Source: Indibacter alkaliphilus LW1 (GTDB lineage: Bacteria > Bacteroidota > Bacteroidia > Cytophagales > Cyclobacteriaceae). From it: 64,000 bases of DNA. The DNA is taken from NCBI RefSeq assembly GCF_000295935.2, contig NZ_ALWO02000052.1, positions 186,001 to 250,000 on the forward strand. Reading direction: 5' to 3'. Every line of letters begins with the position of its first letter. The stretch's first letter is position 1. The translations under genes and the position numbers were made by a program. The notes beneath the pieces are model-generated. The model was not told where the DNA came from and did not search any database. It was given only the letters and a program-made list of their open reading frames with translations. Below, piece after piece: positions 42,867 to 51,653 of the stretch.

Positions 42867-43697
42867 ATGCACTACCTAGAATTTAAGATCAGCTGTAAGG
42901 AACCATTTCGTGAAATTTTAATTGCCGAATTAGCGGAAATTGGCTTCGATTCTTTTTTGGAAACAGACCAGGGTGTAGATGCTTATATTGAAGAAAGTCA
43001 ATTTGAAAGGGATTCCTATCAGGAAGTCATAGACAAATACCAAGTAGCTGCATCAATTGTAGTAGAGGAAGGGTTGATGGACAAGGTTAATTGGAATGAG
43101 GAATGGGAAAAACATTATGATCCCATTATGGTAGGGGAGAAAGTGTATGTGAGGGCCTCCTTTCATGACGCCAAACCTGAATTTGAATACGAAATCCTTA
43201 TCAATCCCAAAATGTCTTTCGGTACCGGGCATCATGCCACCACTTACCTGATGATTTCACATCAGTTGGAAGTAGACCATAGAGCTTGCCGGGTGTTGGA
43301 TATTGGGGCGGGTACAGGAATACTTGGCATTATGGCCCACAAACTAGGGGCTGCACATGTTGAAGCGTTTGATATAGACGAATGGTGTGTTGAAAATGGC
43401 AATGAGAACTTTGATCTCAATGGCATGCAGGAAATAAGGATGGGAAAAGGTACTGTCCGGGAAGTAAAGCCTCAAGGTGAATTTGAAATTATACTGGCCA
43501 ATATCAATAAAAATGTCCTTTTGGATGAAATGGAAGTATATGCTTCTTTGGTCAAGAAAGGTGGAAAACTATTTCTAAGCGGATTTTACGAACACGATAT
43601 CGCAGACATCGAAGCCAAGGCCAATGAGTTTTCATTTGTAAAAGAAAGTCAAAAAACCAAAGACAATTGGGCAGCATTGCTCTTGACAAAGAAATGA
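42867..43697 (+). CDS. prmA: Ribosomal protein L11 methyltransferase
   Basis: 276 residues from the ATG at 42867 (MHYLEFKISCKEPF). The N-terminal substrate-binding domain (~1-90) is followed by a linker with WNEEWEKHYDP, the region PKMSFGTGHHATT near 130, and the Rossmann methyltransferase core with LDIGAGTGILGIMAHKLGA near 155 and ILANINKNVLLDEM near 215 (NINxxVL replaces the usual NILxxxL). It trimethylates L11 using SAM. A TTG at 42810 would extend the frame but lies inside the tpiA terminator and adds a non-homologous tail, so I reject it. Confidence 0.96.
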   Translation: MHYLEFKISCKEPFREILIAELAEIGFDSFLETDQGVDAYIEESQFERDSYQEVIDKYQVAASIVVEEGLMDKVNWNEEWEKHYDPIMVGEKVYVRASFHDAKPEFEYEILINPKMSFGTGHHATTYLMISHQLEVDHRACRVLDIGAGTGILGIMAHKLGAAHVEAFDIDEWCVENGNENFDLNGMQEIRMGKGTVREVKPQGEFEIILANINKNVLLDEMEVYASLVKKGGKLFLSGFYEHDIADIEAKANEFSFVKESQKTKDNWAALLLTKK

Positions 43698-43876
43698 CAG
43701 AATTGATAATTTATGCCGTGATATTTTTGGCCTTAATAGGCCACACGCTAATGGCTTCCAAAATGTACAGCGCAGTGCACAAGGACACCTCTTTGAACCT
43801 TCATGAAAAGAATGACTGGAAATTGAAAGCCTTGATTTTTCCGCTGTATTTCTGGGGGAAATATAAAAACAGATAA
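43694..43876 (+). CDS. Small membrane protein coupled to prmA
   Basis: 60 residues. The start overlaps the prmA stop (ATGA, 4 bp), a common sign of translational coupling. One membrane helix (~4-24, LIIYAVIFLALIGHTLMASKMY), then a charged loop and the tail FPLYFWGKYKNR. No family recognised. The overlap with prmA and a clean topology argue for a real gene, but it is short enough to leave doubt. Confidence 0.55.
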   Translation: MTELIIYAVIFLALIGHTLMASKMYSAVHKDTSLNLHEKNDWKLKALIFPLYFWGKYKNR

Positions 43877-43983
43877 TTTTTCGGTAACTATTTTTGACAG
43901 TTCGGTCACCTGAACCCACACTTCAGTAAGCTTTGATTTTTTGAGGATTTCTTTGTTCCCAGATTTGGGTCAAAGTTAAAGCC

Positions 43984-46149
43984 ATGAAAATCATTGTTAT
44001 TTGCTGCTTACTGTTTTTGATACAGCCCATATTTGCCCAGAGTACCATCAAGGGCTTGGTCACAGACCAAAGAGGGCAAACCATTCCCGGAGTCAATATC
44101 TATCTGAAAGGGACTTTTGAAGGAACTTCATCAGAGATCGACGGTACCTATTTTCTGGAAACAGAAGAAAGGGGAGCCTATATTCTGGTTTTTCAGGCCA
44201 TGGGATTCAAGTCCCAAGAGTTTGAAATTGATCTTGAAGGGAAAGTATTGGAAATCAATTCTACCCTAAAGGAAGCCATTAATGAAATGACAGCTGTAAC
44301 CATATCTGCAGGAGCAATGGAAGCTTCTGATGAAAAAAAGGCAGTGGTTCTGAGGCCTGTGGATATAGTCACTGTGCCTGCAGCGATGGGGGATATCATA
44401 GGAGCTTTTCAGACTTTGCCCGGTACATCCAATGTGGGTAATGACGGGAGGCTTTTTGTCCGGGGTGGAGATGCATCGGAAACCTCAATTTTTATTGATG
44501 GGCTTAAGGTGGGGAATGCCTTCGGTACAACTGCCTCGAATGTCCCCACCCGCACAAGGTTCAATCCTAATTTGTTCAAAGGTTCTTTTTTCAGTACAGG
44601 AGGCTATTCTGCTGAATATGGTCAGGCGCTCTCATCTGCCCTGGCGCTGAAAACGGTGGATTTTCCGGTACGGAATCAAGGCGATATCAGCCTTATGTCT
44701 GTAGGGGGAGGGCTCACACAGACCTTGGCCGGAGAAAAAAGTAGTCTTACCGCTTCTGCCAATTATTTTGACCTGTCTCCATATCAGTCTTTGATCAAGC
44801 AGAATTTTGATTGGGAAAGGGCTCCTTTTGGCTGGGATGCTGAAATCTCTGCCAGACAAAAATGGGGAAAAAGCGGAGTGGTGAAAGCCTACCTACATAC
44901 CGAATCCAATGGAATGAAAATCTGGCAACCCGTGCCTGGTTCGGAAGATAGAGGACAACTGGTAGGGGTGAAAAATAACTATACTTTTGGCCAGGCTTCC
45001 TTCAAACAATTAGGGAAAAATGATTGGAGCTATTATGGGGGCGTTTCATATTCCAACAATGTAGATCAATTCAACCTGGATCAATTGCAAGTCCGCAATC
45101 AAAATCAGGTGTTGCACAGCAAGGCTGTCGCGATAAAAGGGTTTTCAGACCGATTTTCCATCAAAACAGGCCTTGAGTCTTACCTATACACGTACGAAGA
45201 ACAACTGTTGTCTGAAGGATTAAGCAGGGATTATCAGGATCATCACGCAGTTCTTTTCACTGAAGCAGATTATTATGTGAGCAATAAATTGATCTTACGA
45301 GGTGGGTTAAGGGCCGGTAACAGCAGCCTTGCCAAGCAAACCTGGTTGGATCCAAGAGTTTCCATTGCTTTCAAGTTTGATCATGATGGACAGCTTTCTT
45401 TGGCAGCTGGACAATTCAGCCAAATGCCTGTGGAGCAGTTGCGGATTTTGGATCAAAGTCTGCACAACACCATAGCAGATCATTTGATTTTGAATTACTT
45501 TCTGAGCAAAAACGGTAGGACTGTCCGGGCAGAGGCTTTTTACAAAGATTATAAGAAGCTCCTTACTTATGAAGTGGCCCAACTATTTCCAATGCCAATT
45601 GGGTTTGATAATATCCAGCAAAACGGAGAAGGATATGCCCGAGGATGGGATATTTTTTACAGAGATCAGAAGAGCTTCAAAAATACGGACTTCTGGGTGA
45701 CCTACAGCTTTGTGGACAGCCAAAGGAAGTTTGCCCATTTTACCGAAATGGTTCAGCCCGGATTTGCACCTAGACATAACGGATCTGTGGTTGTCAAGCA
45801 TTTCATTCAACCCTTACGGTCTCAGTTGGGTGTATCCTTTAGTATCAATGATGGCTACACCTATGATAATCCCAACCTGCCGGGACAGATGAATTCCAAA
45901 ACCAAAAGCTTTCAGGATCTGAGCTTGGGTTGGAGTTACCTGCCCAAACCTAACCTGATCATCCACTTGGCTTGTTCCAACGTTTTGGGCCGGGACAATA
46001 TTTTCGGGTATCAATACGCAAATGTAACCAATGAGAAAGGAGTGTTTGAAGGAAACCCCATCAGACTTCAGGCTCCCAGATTTTTATTTCTGGGGATTTT
46101 CCTGACCCTATCCAAAGACAAAACCGCAAATAATTTGAATAACCTATAA
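43984..46149 (+). CDS. TonB-dependent outer-membrane receptor
   Basis: 721 residues. Signal peptide ending FAQS (~19), a carboxypeptidase-regulatory-like domain (~22-105; IKGLVTDQRGQTIPGVNIYL), a plug domain (~125-230; GAFQTLPGTSNVGNDGRLFVRGGDA's signature turns), and a barrel to the end (FLGIFLTLSK). It imports a ligand using TonB/ExbBD energy. The next gene, 12 bp away, encodes a secreted protein, and the pair precedes a LytS/LytTR system. No SusD-like lipoprotein is present, so it is not a classic glycan PUL. Ligand unknown. Confidence 0.9.
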   Translation: MKIIVICCLLFLIQPIFAQSTIKGLVTDQRGQTIPGVNIYLKGTFEGTSSEIDGTYFLETEERGAYILVFQAMGFKSQEFEIDLEGKVLEINSTLKEAINEMTAVTISAGAMEASDEKKAVVLRPVDIVTVPAAMGDIIGAFQTLPGTSNVGNDGRLFVRGGDASETSIFIDGLKVGNAFGTTASNVPTRTRFNPNLFKGSFFSTGGYSAEYGQALSSALALKTVDFPVRNQGDISLMSVGGGLTQTLAGEKSSLTASANYFDLSPYQSLIKQNFDWERAPFGWDAEISARQKWGKSGVVKAYLHTESNGMKIWQPVPGSEDRGQLVGVKNNYTFGQASFKQLGKNDWSYYGGVSYSNNVDQFNLDQLQVRNQNQVLHSKAVAIKGFSDRFSIKTGLESYLYTYEEQLLSEGLSRDYQDHHAVLFTEADYYVSNKLILRGGLRAGNSSLAKQTWLDPRVSIAFKFDHDGQLSLAAGQFSQMPVEQLRILDQSLHNTIADHLILNYFLSKNGRTVRAEAFYKDYKKLLTYEVAQLFPMPIGFDNIQQNGEGYARGWDIFYRDQKSFKNTDFWVTYSFVDSQRKFAHFTEMVQPGFAPRHNGSVVVKHFIQPLRSQLGVSFSINDGYTYDNPNLPGQMNSKTKSFQDLSLGWSYLPKPNLIIHLACSNVLGRDNIFGYQYANVTNEKGVFEGNPIRLQAPRFLFLGIFLTLSKDKTANNLNNL

Positions 46150-46161
46150 ACTTCGAAAAAA

Positions 46162-46815
46162 ATGAAAAAGTACAGTTTAGCAATTATCGCCATGATGCTG
46201 ATTTCTTTCTTGACTCATGCATCCAATGAGGCTTATGTAAAGGCCATGCAAAAGGAACTTCAGGCTATGGGTAGTGCCCTAAGCCCTGAAGATTTACAGA
46301 AAATAGCCAATGGATTTGCCAGAATAGCTACTATGGCTCCCGAGGAATGGCTTCCTGAATATTATGCCGGGTTAGCCCTTGCAAATGCAGGATTCAGGTC
46401 ACAAGGTGGCATAGAGGAAAAAGATACCTTCTTTGAAAAGGCAAAAAAACATGCCGAAAAAGCTGCCTCGATTTCTCCTGACAATTCGGAAATTGTGGCC
46501 TTGCAAGGTTTTATTACCATGGGAGAGCTGGCTGCAGACCCCAATAGTAGGGGGCAGCACCTTTCCGCCCAGGCCATGCAGACTTTCAACAAAGCTGTCA
46601 ATCTAAACCGAAAGAATCCAAGGGCAGTGGTCATGCTTGCCCAAATGGAACTGGGAATGGCGCAGTTTTTTGGCCAAGGACCGGAAAAAGCCTGTGGATT
46701 GGTCAAGACTGCTTTGGATATGTTTGAGAAGGAAGAAGGTCTGGAAAGTAATGATCCATTAGCTCCAAAGTGGGGAAAAGATATGGCCCTGCAATTGAAG
46801 CAAACTTGCCAATAA
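46162..46815 (+). CDS. Secreted helical-repeat (TPR-like) protein
   Basis: 217 residues with a signal peptide (MKKYSLAIIAMMLISFLTHA). The mature part is helical with TPR-like spacing: EWLPEYYAGLALANAGF near 57, AKKHAEKAASISPDNSEIVALQGF near 94, TFNKAVNLNRKNPRAVVMLAQME near 136. It starts 12 bp after the TonB receptor gene and so is very likely co-transcribed; a periplasmic helper or sensor of that receptor is a guess. Function unknown. Confidence 0.82.
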   Translation: MKKYSLAIIAMMLISFLTHASNEAYVKAMQKELQAMGSALSPEDLQKIANGFARIATMAPEEWLPEYYAGLALANAGFRSQGGIEEKDTFFEKAKKHAEKAASISPDNSEIVALQGFITMGELAADPNSRGQHLSAQAMQTFNKAVNLNRKNPRAVVMLAQMELGMAQFFGQGPEKACGLVKTALDMFEKEEGLESNDPLAPKWGKDMALQLKQTCQ

Positions 46816-46832
46816 CCAATGCGATAGTAAAA

Positions 46833-46862
46833 GACCTGTCTGGTTTTTATAACCTGGCAGGC
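46833..46862 (+). repeat. Decayed copy of the CCTGCCAGGTTT palindrome
   Basis: GACCTGTCTGGTT (46833-46845) faces AACCTGGCAGGC (46851-46862), the same words as at 37209-37237 with changes in the left arm. Lies 18 bp past the TPR-like gene. It can still form a hairpin but has no T tail. Confidence 0.5.
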
Positions 46863-46961
46863 CTGATTCTATGATTAATAGGAAAGTTTATTCCCTATTC
46901 TTAGATTTAATACAAAAAAGCAGAGCTAATTACTGAAACAGAATTTAAGCTAAATCCTTTG

Positions 46962-48035
46962 ATGGCTAAAAACAAACCTTTTAGTTCCGACAATATTTTT
47001 AAGTCATTCTGGAAATTCATCTTGTTGAATTTGGGGATAGTGCTGGTACTGTCGTTATTTCAATGTCCCTCTTGTTTCTTTTCTTGGGAAATATTTATTT
47101 CCAATAGAAATCAATTCATTTTTTCTTTTTTGATGTCCTCTTCTCTAAGTTTTGGGGGCTATTGGGTTGACAGATTTTATGAAAGTAAGATTTCATGGAT
47201 CAAAGAACCACTAAAGAGGTTTTTGGCAACTGTTATTACTTACATGTTGTACTCTTTTATAGTGAGCTTTATTCTCATTACAGGTATGGTTTTAATCCTT
47301 GTGGAAGAAGTCAATATTTATAATATTTCCTGGATAAGAATGGTAGAAAACACCATCATGCCAACTATTATTGCATTTATTATAATTTCTATTTTTATCT
47401 CAAGAGGGTGGTTGATGGAATGGCGAAATGCCGCTATAGAAGCAGAAAAGCTCAGGACCGAGAAGTTTGCCAGCCAATACCAATCCCTCAAGGACCAGCT
47501 CAATCCCCATTTCTTATTCAATTCACTCAATGTTTTGAGCAACCTGGTGTACGAAAGTGCAGATAAGTCTGCTGATTTTATTCAGCAATTATCGAGGATC
47601 TACCGTTATGTCTTGGAGGTGCAGAATGAGGAACTTGCAAGCCTTCAGGATGAATTGGTTTTTGCAGAAAATTACCTGAGTCTTCAGAAAATCAGGTTTG
47701 AGGAAAGTCTGGAATATTTTATGGATATAGATGATGCAGCTGGTTTTTACATACCTCCACTTTCCCTTCAGCTGCTTTTGGAAAATGCCATCAAACACAA
47801 TGTGGCCAGCAAGAAGCAACCTTTGAAGATTTTCATCAGCAAAAAAGCAGATCAACTGGAAGTGAGGAATATCCTTCAGCCCAAATCCGTCAAAGAATCT
47901 CCTTCTTCCGGAATAGGCCTTGAAAATATCCAAAAGCGGTACAAGCTTCTGAGTGGTAAAACTCCAGAGGTCGAAGATACCGGAAAAGAATTCATAGTCT
48001 CCCTGCCACTTCTAAAAATCGAACGAAGCCAATGA
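46962..48035 (+). CDS. LytS/YehU-type sensor histidine kinase
   Basis: 357 residues from the ATG at 46962. Four membrane helices in the first ~150 residues with short loops, then a coiled linker (AAIEAEKLRTEKF) and a His_kinase domain: QLNPHFLFNSLN with the phosphorylated His near 182, and a degenerate HATPase domain with LENAIKHN near 272 and GIGLENIQKRYKLL near 320. No periplasmic sensor domain, so the signal is probably in the membrane. The stop overlaps the LytTR regulator gene by 4 bp, so the two form a two-component system. Confidence 0.94.
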   Translation: MAKNKPFSSDNIFKSFWKFILLNLGIVLVLSLFQCPSCFFSWEIFISNRNQFIFSFLMSSSLSFGGYWVDRFYESKISWIKEPLKRFLATVITYMLYSFIVSFILITGMVLILVEEVNIYNISWIRMVENTIMPTIIAFIIISIFISRGWLMEWRNAAIEAEKLRTEKFASQYQSLKDQLNPHFLFNSLNVLSNLVYESADKSADFIQQLSRIYRYVLEVQNEELASLQDELVFAENYLSLQKIRFEESLEYFMDIDDAAGFYIPPLSLQLLLENAIKHNVASKKQPLKIFISKKADQLEVRNILQPKSVKESPSSGIGLENIQKRYKLLSGKTPEVEDTGKEFIVSLPLLKIERSQ

Positions 48036-48784
48036 AAGTATTGATAATTGAAGATGAAAGGCATGCGGTTAGCCGGCTGAAAACCTTAATTGGAGAAACA
48101 ATGCCCGAAGCTGAAGTGGATGGCGGTTTGGATTCGGTATCTGTTGCACTTTCCTGGCTGAAGCACAATCCTGCACCCGATCTTATTTTCTGCGACATTC
48201 AGCTGGCAGATGGTTTGAGTTTTGAGATTTTCGAAAAAGTGGAGGTGAAAAGTCCCATTATTTTCACGACAGCTTATGATCAATATGCCATTCGTGCTTT
48301 TAAACTCAACTCTTTGGATTACCTGCTCAAACCTATTGATCCAAAAGAGTTCAAGGCGGCCGTGGAAAAATTCAGGCAAATGAAAAGTGTCCCACAGTTG
48401 GACATGTCCTTACTCAAATCACTGCTCCATCAGGAAACTAAAGAATTTAAGACCAGATTTTTGGTCAAATTCGGGGAGAAGATACAATCCATACCGGCTT
48501 TGGAGGTTTCCTTTTTCTTCAGTGAAGAGCGGGTGACTTTTCTACAACACCAATCCGGAAGGAAGTACGTACTGGATTATGCCTTGGATCAGTTAGAGGG
48601 CATACTGGATCCGAAGCAGTTTTTCAGACTCAATAGAAAATACATTGCGGCAATTGAATCCATTGCCGAGATTCATACCTATTCCAATAGCCGACTGAAA
48701 ATCCGGCTCAAAGACTGCGCGGATAATGATATTCTGGTCAGTAGGGAGAAAGTAGGAGCCTTGAAGGAGTGGTTGGATGGATAG
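48032..48784 (+). CDS. LytTR-family response regulator
   Basis: 250 residues. Receiver domain (~1-120) with acidic pair IIEDE, phospho-acceptor Asp54 in FCDIQLADG, TTAYDQYAIRAF and the Lys of LLKPID; then a LytTR DNA-binding domain (~150-248; FRLNRKYIAAIESI and LKIRLKDCADNDILVSREK). It acts with the kinase encoded just upstream, with which it overlaps by 4 bp. The target genes are not shown; the TonB receptor pair upstream is a candidate because of position. Confidence 0.95.
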   Translation: MKVLIIEDERHAVSRLKTLIGETMPEAEVDGGLDSVSVALSWLKHNPAPDLIFCDIQLADGLSFEIFEKVEVKSPIIFTTAYDQYAIRAFKLNSLDYLLKPIDPKEFKAAVEKFRQMKSVPQLDMSLLKSLLHQETKEFKTRFLVKFGEKIQSIPALEVSFFFSEERVTFLQHQSGRKYVLDYALDQLEGILDPKQFFRLNRKYIAAIESIAEIHTYSNSRLKIRLKDCADNDILVSREKVGALKEWLDG

Positions 48785-48895
48785 GTGAGAAAAGGAGGAA
48801 GGATGAAGGATATAGGTGAAAGGATGAGAATTCGGGTTTGCTTTTTGAGTCAAGTGAACTTATGATCTAAGTCCTGTGGCTTCGGATCCGAATGT

Positions 48896-48925
48896 ATAAG
48901 CTGATTCAGTATTCGGCTTATTTTT
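48896..48925 (+). terminator. Putative terminator of the LytS/LytTR unit
   Basis: ATAAGCTGA (48896-48904) pairs with TCGGCTTAT (48913-48921) with one G-U pair and an 8-nt loop, then TTTT. The gene-free stretch 48785-49107 (323 bp) otherwise holds a purine-rich start (AGGATGAAGGATATAGG), a second hairpin ACATTAAAA / TTTTAATGT at 48927-48952, and AT-rich sequence before the next gene. Confidence 0.5.
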
Positions 48926-49107
48926 CACATTAAAAATTTGAAATTTTAATGTAAGAGGTGTCATTTGGCCTTAAATCCGGCGCCACAAGGTTAAGCTGAC
49001 CTTGAAACCTATCATTTTAAATGTTAACTGCTTGTTTAAAAATAATTAGTTTTTAATTTTTGAAATTAATTTTTTAGTAATTAGATTGGGGTTTAATCCT
49101 GATAGAA

Positions 49108-50262
49108 ATGAAAAATTTTCTTCTTATTGCACTTGGACTATTATTGTTTTCCTGCGGTGAAAATAAAACCGAAACAAAAGCTGACTTTTCTAACATAACA
49201 TTCAGTATGGATACTGTGATAGTCGACCCGGGAGAGGAAATTATCAACTTAAGAGGCGGCTTGTGGTCCAGTACAATGAATTCAGATAACTCTAAGCTAT
49301 ATCTATGGGACAATCAGGTCTCTACTTTAGACATCATTGATATTGATGGTTTGAAACTTATCGAAAAAGTTAAATTTGAGAAAGAAGGTCCAAATGGTGT
49401 CGGTTCATATGTTAATTGGATGAGTTTGACAGATGATAATCAAATTCTCCTTGCCAATCATCAGGGAATAGGGAAATTTGATCTTAATAGTAATAAGTTA
49501 TCGGAGCTAAAGTTAGAGCAGGGTAAATTTGAAGGAGACGTTTTGTTAGAAGGAGAAAGTTTTCACAACAAATCTTTTGCTTTGGAAGGCAGAGATGTGG
49601 TTTACGGTTTGTTGGGAAATCCATGGAGGAGCCCAAAAGGAACATTGTCCAAGGTAGATTTTGAAGCCAAAATTATAAAAAAAATAGACTTGCCTGGTGA
49701 AGATGTATTGCCTGAGTATGTGGTGAATGGAAATACTGAAAATATGTCCACCATTATTACTTCTATAAAAAATGTTCGAAAGTTTGGAGATAGGCTGGTT
49801 CTATCCAGCTCAGGCTATACTGATCTATATGTTCTGGATTTGAAAAATGACAGTGTTTATCATGTGGACTATTCTCCTCAACTATCTGCAAAAGCTAAGA
49901 AAGGCAACTATCCTTCAGATGTTGATTCAGAGAAGCGCCTGAGGGAAGTCATCCAGGACATATATGCGGAAATCAACTTCCAGCCACCGATTTGGGATGA
50001 ACAAAACAAAAGATATTATAGGTTTTCCTTCGAGACAAGCCCTATGGAAAATAATAATTGGCCCTTATTTCAATCAGCTGAACAAAAACCTTTATCCAAA
50101 TTGTTTTTGAGCGTATTGGATGAAGATTTCAATCTTCTCGGCGAATCCGATCTAAGCCACTTGGGTAGTGTGCCTACCTTTGCTTTTGTAAAAGATGGTA
50201 AAATTTGGTATTACGTGAATGTGGATGATGAGCTTGGTTTTGTGAGAATGACTTTTGATTGA
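49108..50262 (+). CDS. DUF4221-like lipoprotein, tandem copy 1
   Basis: 384 residues. Lipobox LLFSCGENK sets Cys17 or so as the acylated residue. The mature part opens with FSMDTVIVDPGEEIINL and closes with VNVDDELGFVRM; between them are repeated beta motifs typical of a propeller (LYLWDNQVSTLDII; LILSS-, LSKVDFEAKII-like strands). The next gene (50405) encodes a clear paralogue with the same start, KFEKEGPxGVGSYV motif and end, so the pair arose by tandem duplication. I assign it tentatively to the DUF4221 group, whose function is unknown. Confidence 0.75.
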   Translation: MKNFLLIALGLLLFSCGENKTETKADFSNITFSMDTVIVDPGEEIINLRGGLWSSTMNSDNSKLYLWDNQVSTLDIIDIDGLKLIEKVKFEKEGPNGVGSYVNWMSLTDDNQILLANHQGIGKFDLNSNKLSELKLEQGKFEGDVLLEGESFHNKSFALEGRDVVYGLLGNPWRSPKGTLSKVDFEAKIIKKIDLPGEDVLPEYVVNGNTENMSTIITSIKNVRKFGDRLVLSSSGYTDLYVLDLKNDSVYHVDYSPQLSAKAKKGNYPSDVDSEKRLREVIQDIYAEINFQPPIWDEQNKRYYRFSFETSPMENNNWPLFQSAEQKPLSKLFLSVLDEDFNLLGESDLSHLGSVPTFAFVKDGKIWYYVNVDDELGFVRMTFD

Positions 50263-50404
50263 TGATTTCTCCATTAATTTTTGCTTCCCCTTTTACTGAG
50301 GGAGAGAGGTCAAGCCTTGAACTATATTTATTAACTAATTATCACATTGATTTTTTCTATATTAAACAATTAGTGATTACATTGATGTTCTAATCTGCTC
50401 TTTT

Positions 50405-51562
50405 ATGAAAAACTATGCAATAGCCTTATTTTCCTCTCTCATCTTTGCATGTGGAGGTGGAAATGAAACTGAAACCGGAACTGACTTTTCCAATATCACT
50501 TTTACCATGGATACAGTGGTTGTAGATCCTGGAGAGGAGATAATGAATCTTAAGAATGGGCTTTGGTCTAGTGTAATGACTGATGACAAAGAGGTGCTTT
50601 ATCTCTGGAATATGGATGAATCCACTATGGACAAGGTCAGTATCAATGATTTGCGATTGGTAGAAAAAATTAAATTTGAAAAAGAAGGGCCTGATGGTGT
50701 TGGCTCATACGTAACATGGATGACTATTTTGGATAATGAAAGGATTCTGATTGCCAACTTCCAGGGCATGGGTCTTTTTGATATGAAAGGAAAGAAACTC
50801 AAGACTTACAAATTGGATAAGGAAAATTTTGAGGGAGATACTTTAATGGAAGGAGAAAGTTTCAACCGTAAGTCCCTCATCTCTCAAGATGGTAATATAA
50901 TTTATGGCTTGATGGGCAATTGGATGAATGAAAAGCAATCTTTTAGTAAAGTTAATTTTGAAGAGATGGTTGTCAAAAAATTTGATTTGCCAGGCATTGA
51001 AAGTTTGAAAGATTATTCAGTGATGTTGAAGTCAGACCAAATGATTATGGTTTCTACTTCTGATAAATCACTTCAAAGGGTCGGTAATAAAATCATTCTC
51101 TCCAACTCAGCTTATGCTGCGCTTTTTATTTTTGATACTGAAAAAGACAGCATATATCAAGTCGATTATGAACCCAAATTAACAGCCAAGGCGAAAAAAG
51201 GAGACTACCCCAAGGAGGTTGATTCTGAAAAGCGGTTCAAAGAAGTGATGGCCGATATCCGTGCAGAAATCAATTTCAGAGAACCGATCTGGGATCCTTC
51301 TTCAAAACGATATTACAGGTTTTCATATGAAACCAACCCGGGTGAAATTTCCAATAAGCCACCTTTTGATGAGGAAGAAGAAAAACCAATCTCCAAGGTT
51401 TACTTTACGGTGTTGGATGAAAATTTCAATATTTTAGGTGAATCCCTGATCCCTCAATTGCAAGAACCTCCAAGTTATCCTTTTGTCAAAGAAGGTAAAA
51501 TCTGGTATTACGTGAATGTCGATGATGAGTTGGGCTTTGTAAGGATGGAGTTAAACTACTGA
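50405..51562 (+). CDS. DUF4221-like lipoprotein, tandem copy 2
   Basis: 385 residues, lipobox LIFACGGGN. Strong paralogue of the product at 49108: both carry TMDTVxVDPGEEI, KFEKEGPDGVGSYV, FNRKS/HNKS in the middle, KKGDYPKEVDSEKRFKEV near 270, EPIWDPSSKRYYRFS, and the identical end YYVNVDDELGFVRM. The divergence is moderate, so the duplication is not recent. 142 bp separate the two genes and a separate promoter is possible. Location: outer or inner membrane lipoprotein, unknown partner. Confidence 0.75.
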   Translation: MKNYAIALFSSLIFACGGGNETETGTDFSNITFTMDTVVVDPGEEIMNLKNGLWSSVMTDDKEVLYLWNMDESTMDKVSINDLRLVEKIKFEKEGPDGVGSYVTWMTILDNERILIANFQGMGLFDMKGKKLKTYKLDKENFEGDTLMEGESFNRKSLISQDGNIIYGLMGNWMNEKQSFSKVNFEEMVVKKFDLPGIESLKDYSVMLKSDQMIMVSTSDKSLQRVGNKIILSNSAYAALFIFDTEKDSIYQVDYEPKLTAKAKKGDYPKEVDSEKRFKEVMADIRAEINFREPIWDPSSKRYYRFSYETNPGEISNKPPFDEEEEKPISKVYFTVLDENFNILGESLIPQLQEPPSYPFVKEGKIWYYVNVDDELGFVRMELNY

Positions 51563-51608
51563 TGCTCTATGACTTGACTGTTTTAATTTCTCTGTTTCTT
51601 GATTTCAT

Positions 51609-51653
51609 TTTACCATGAAAATCGTAATTTTTACTTTCATTTTTCATGGTAAA
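51609..51653. terminator. Bidirectional terminator between the lipoprotein gene and dctM
   Basis: Perfect 13-bp inverted repeat TTTACCATGAAAA / TTTTCATGGTAAA with a 19-nt loop, between convergent stops at 51562 and 51654. Confidence 0.65.
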
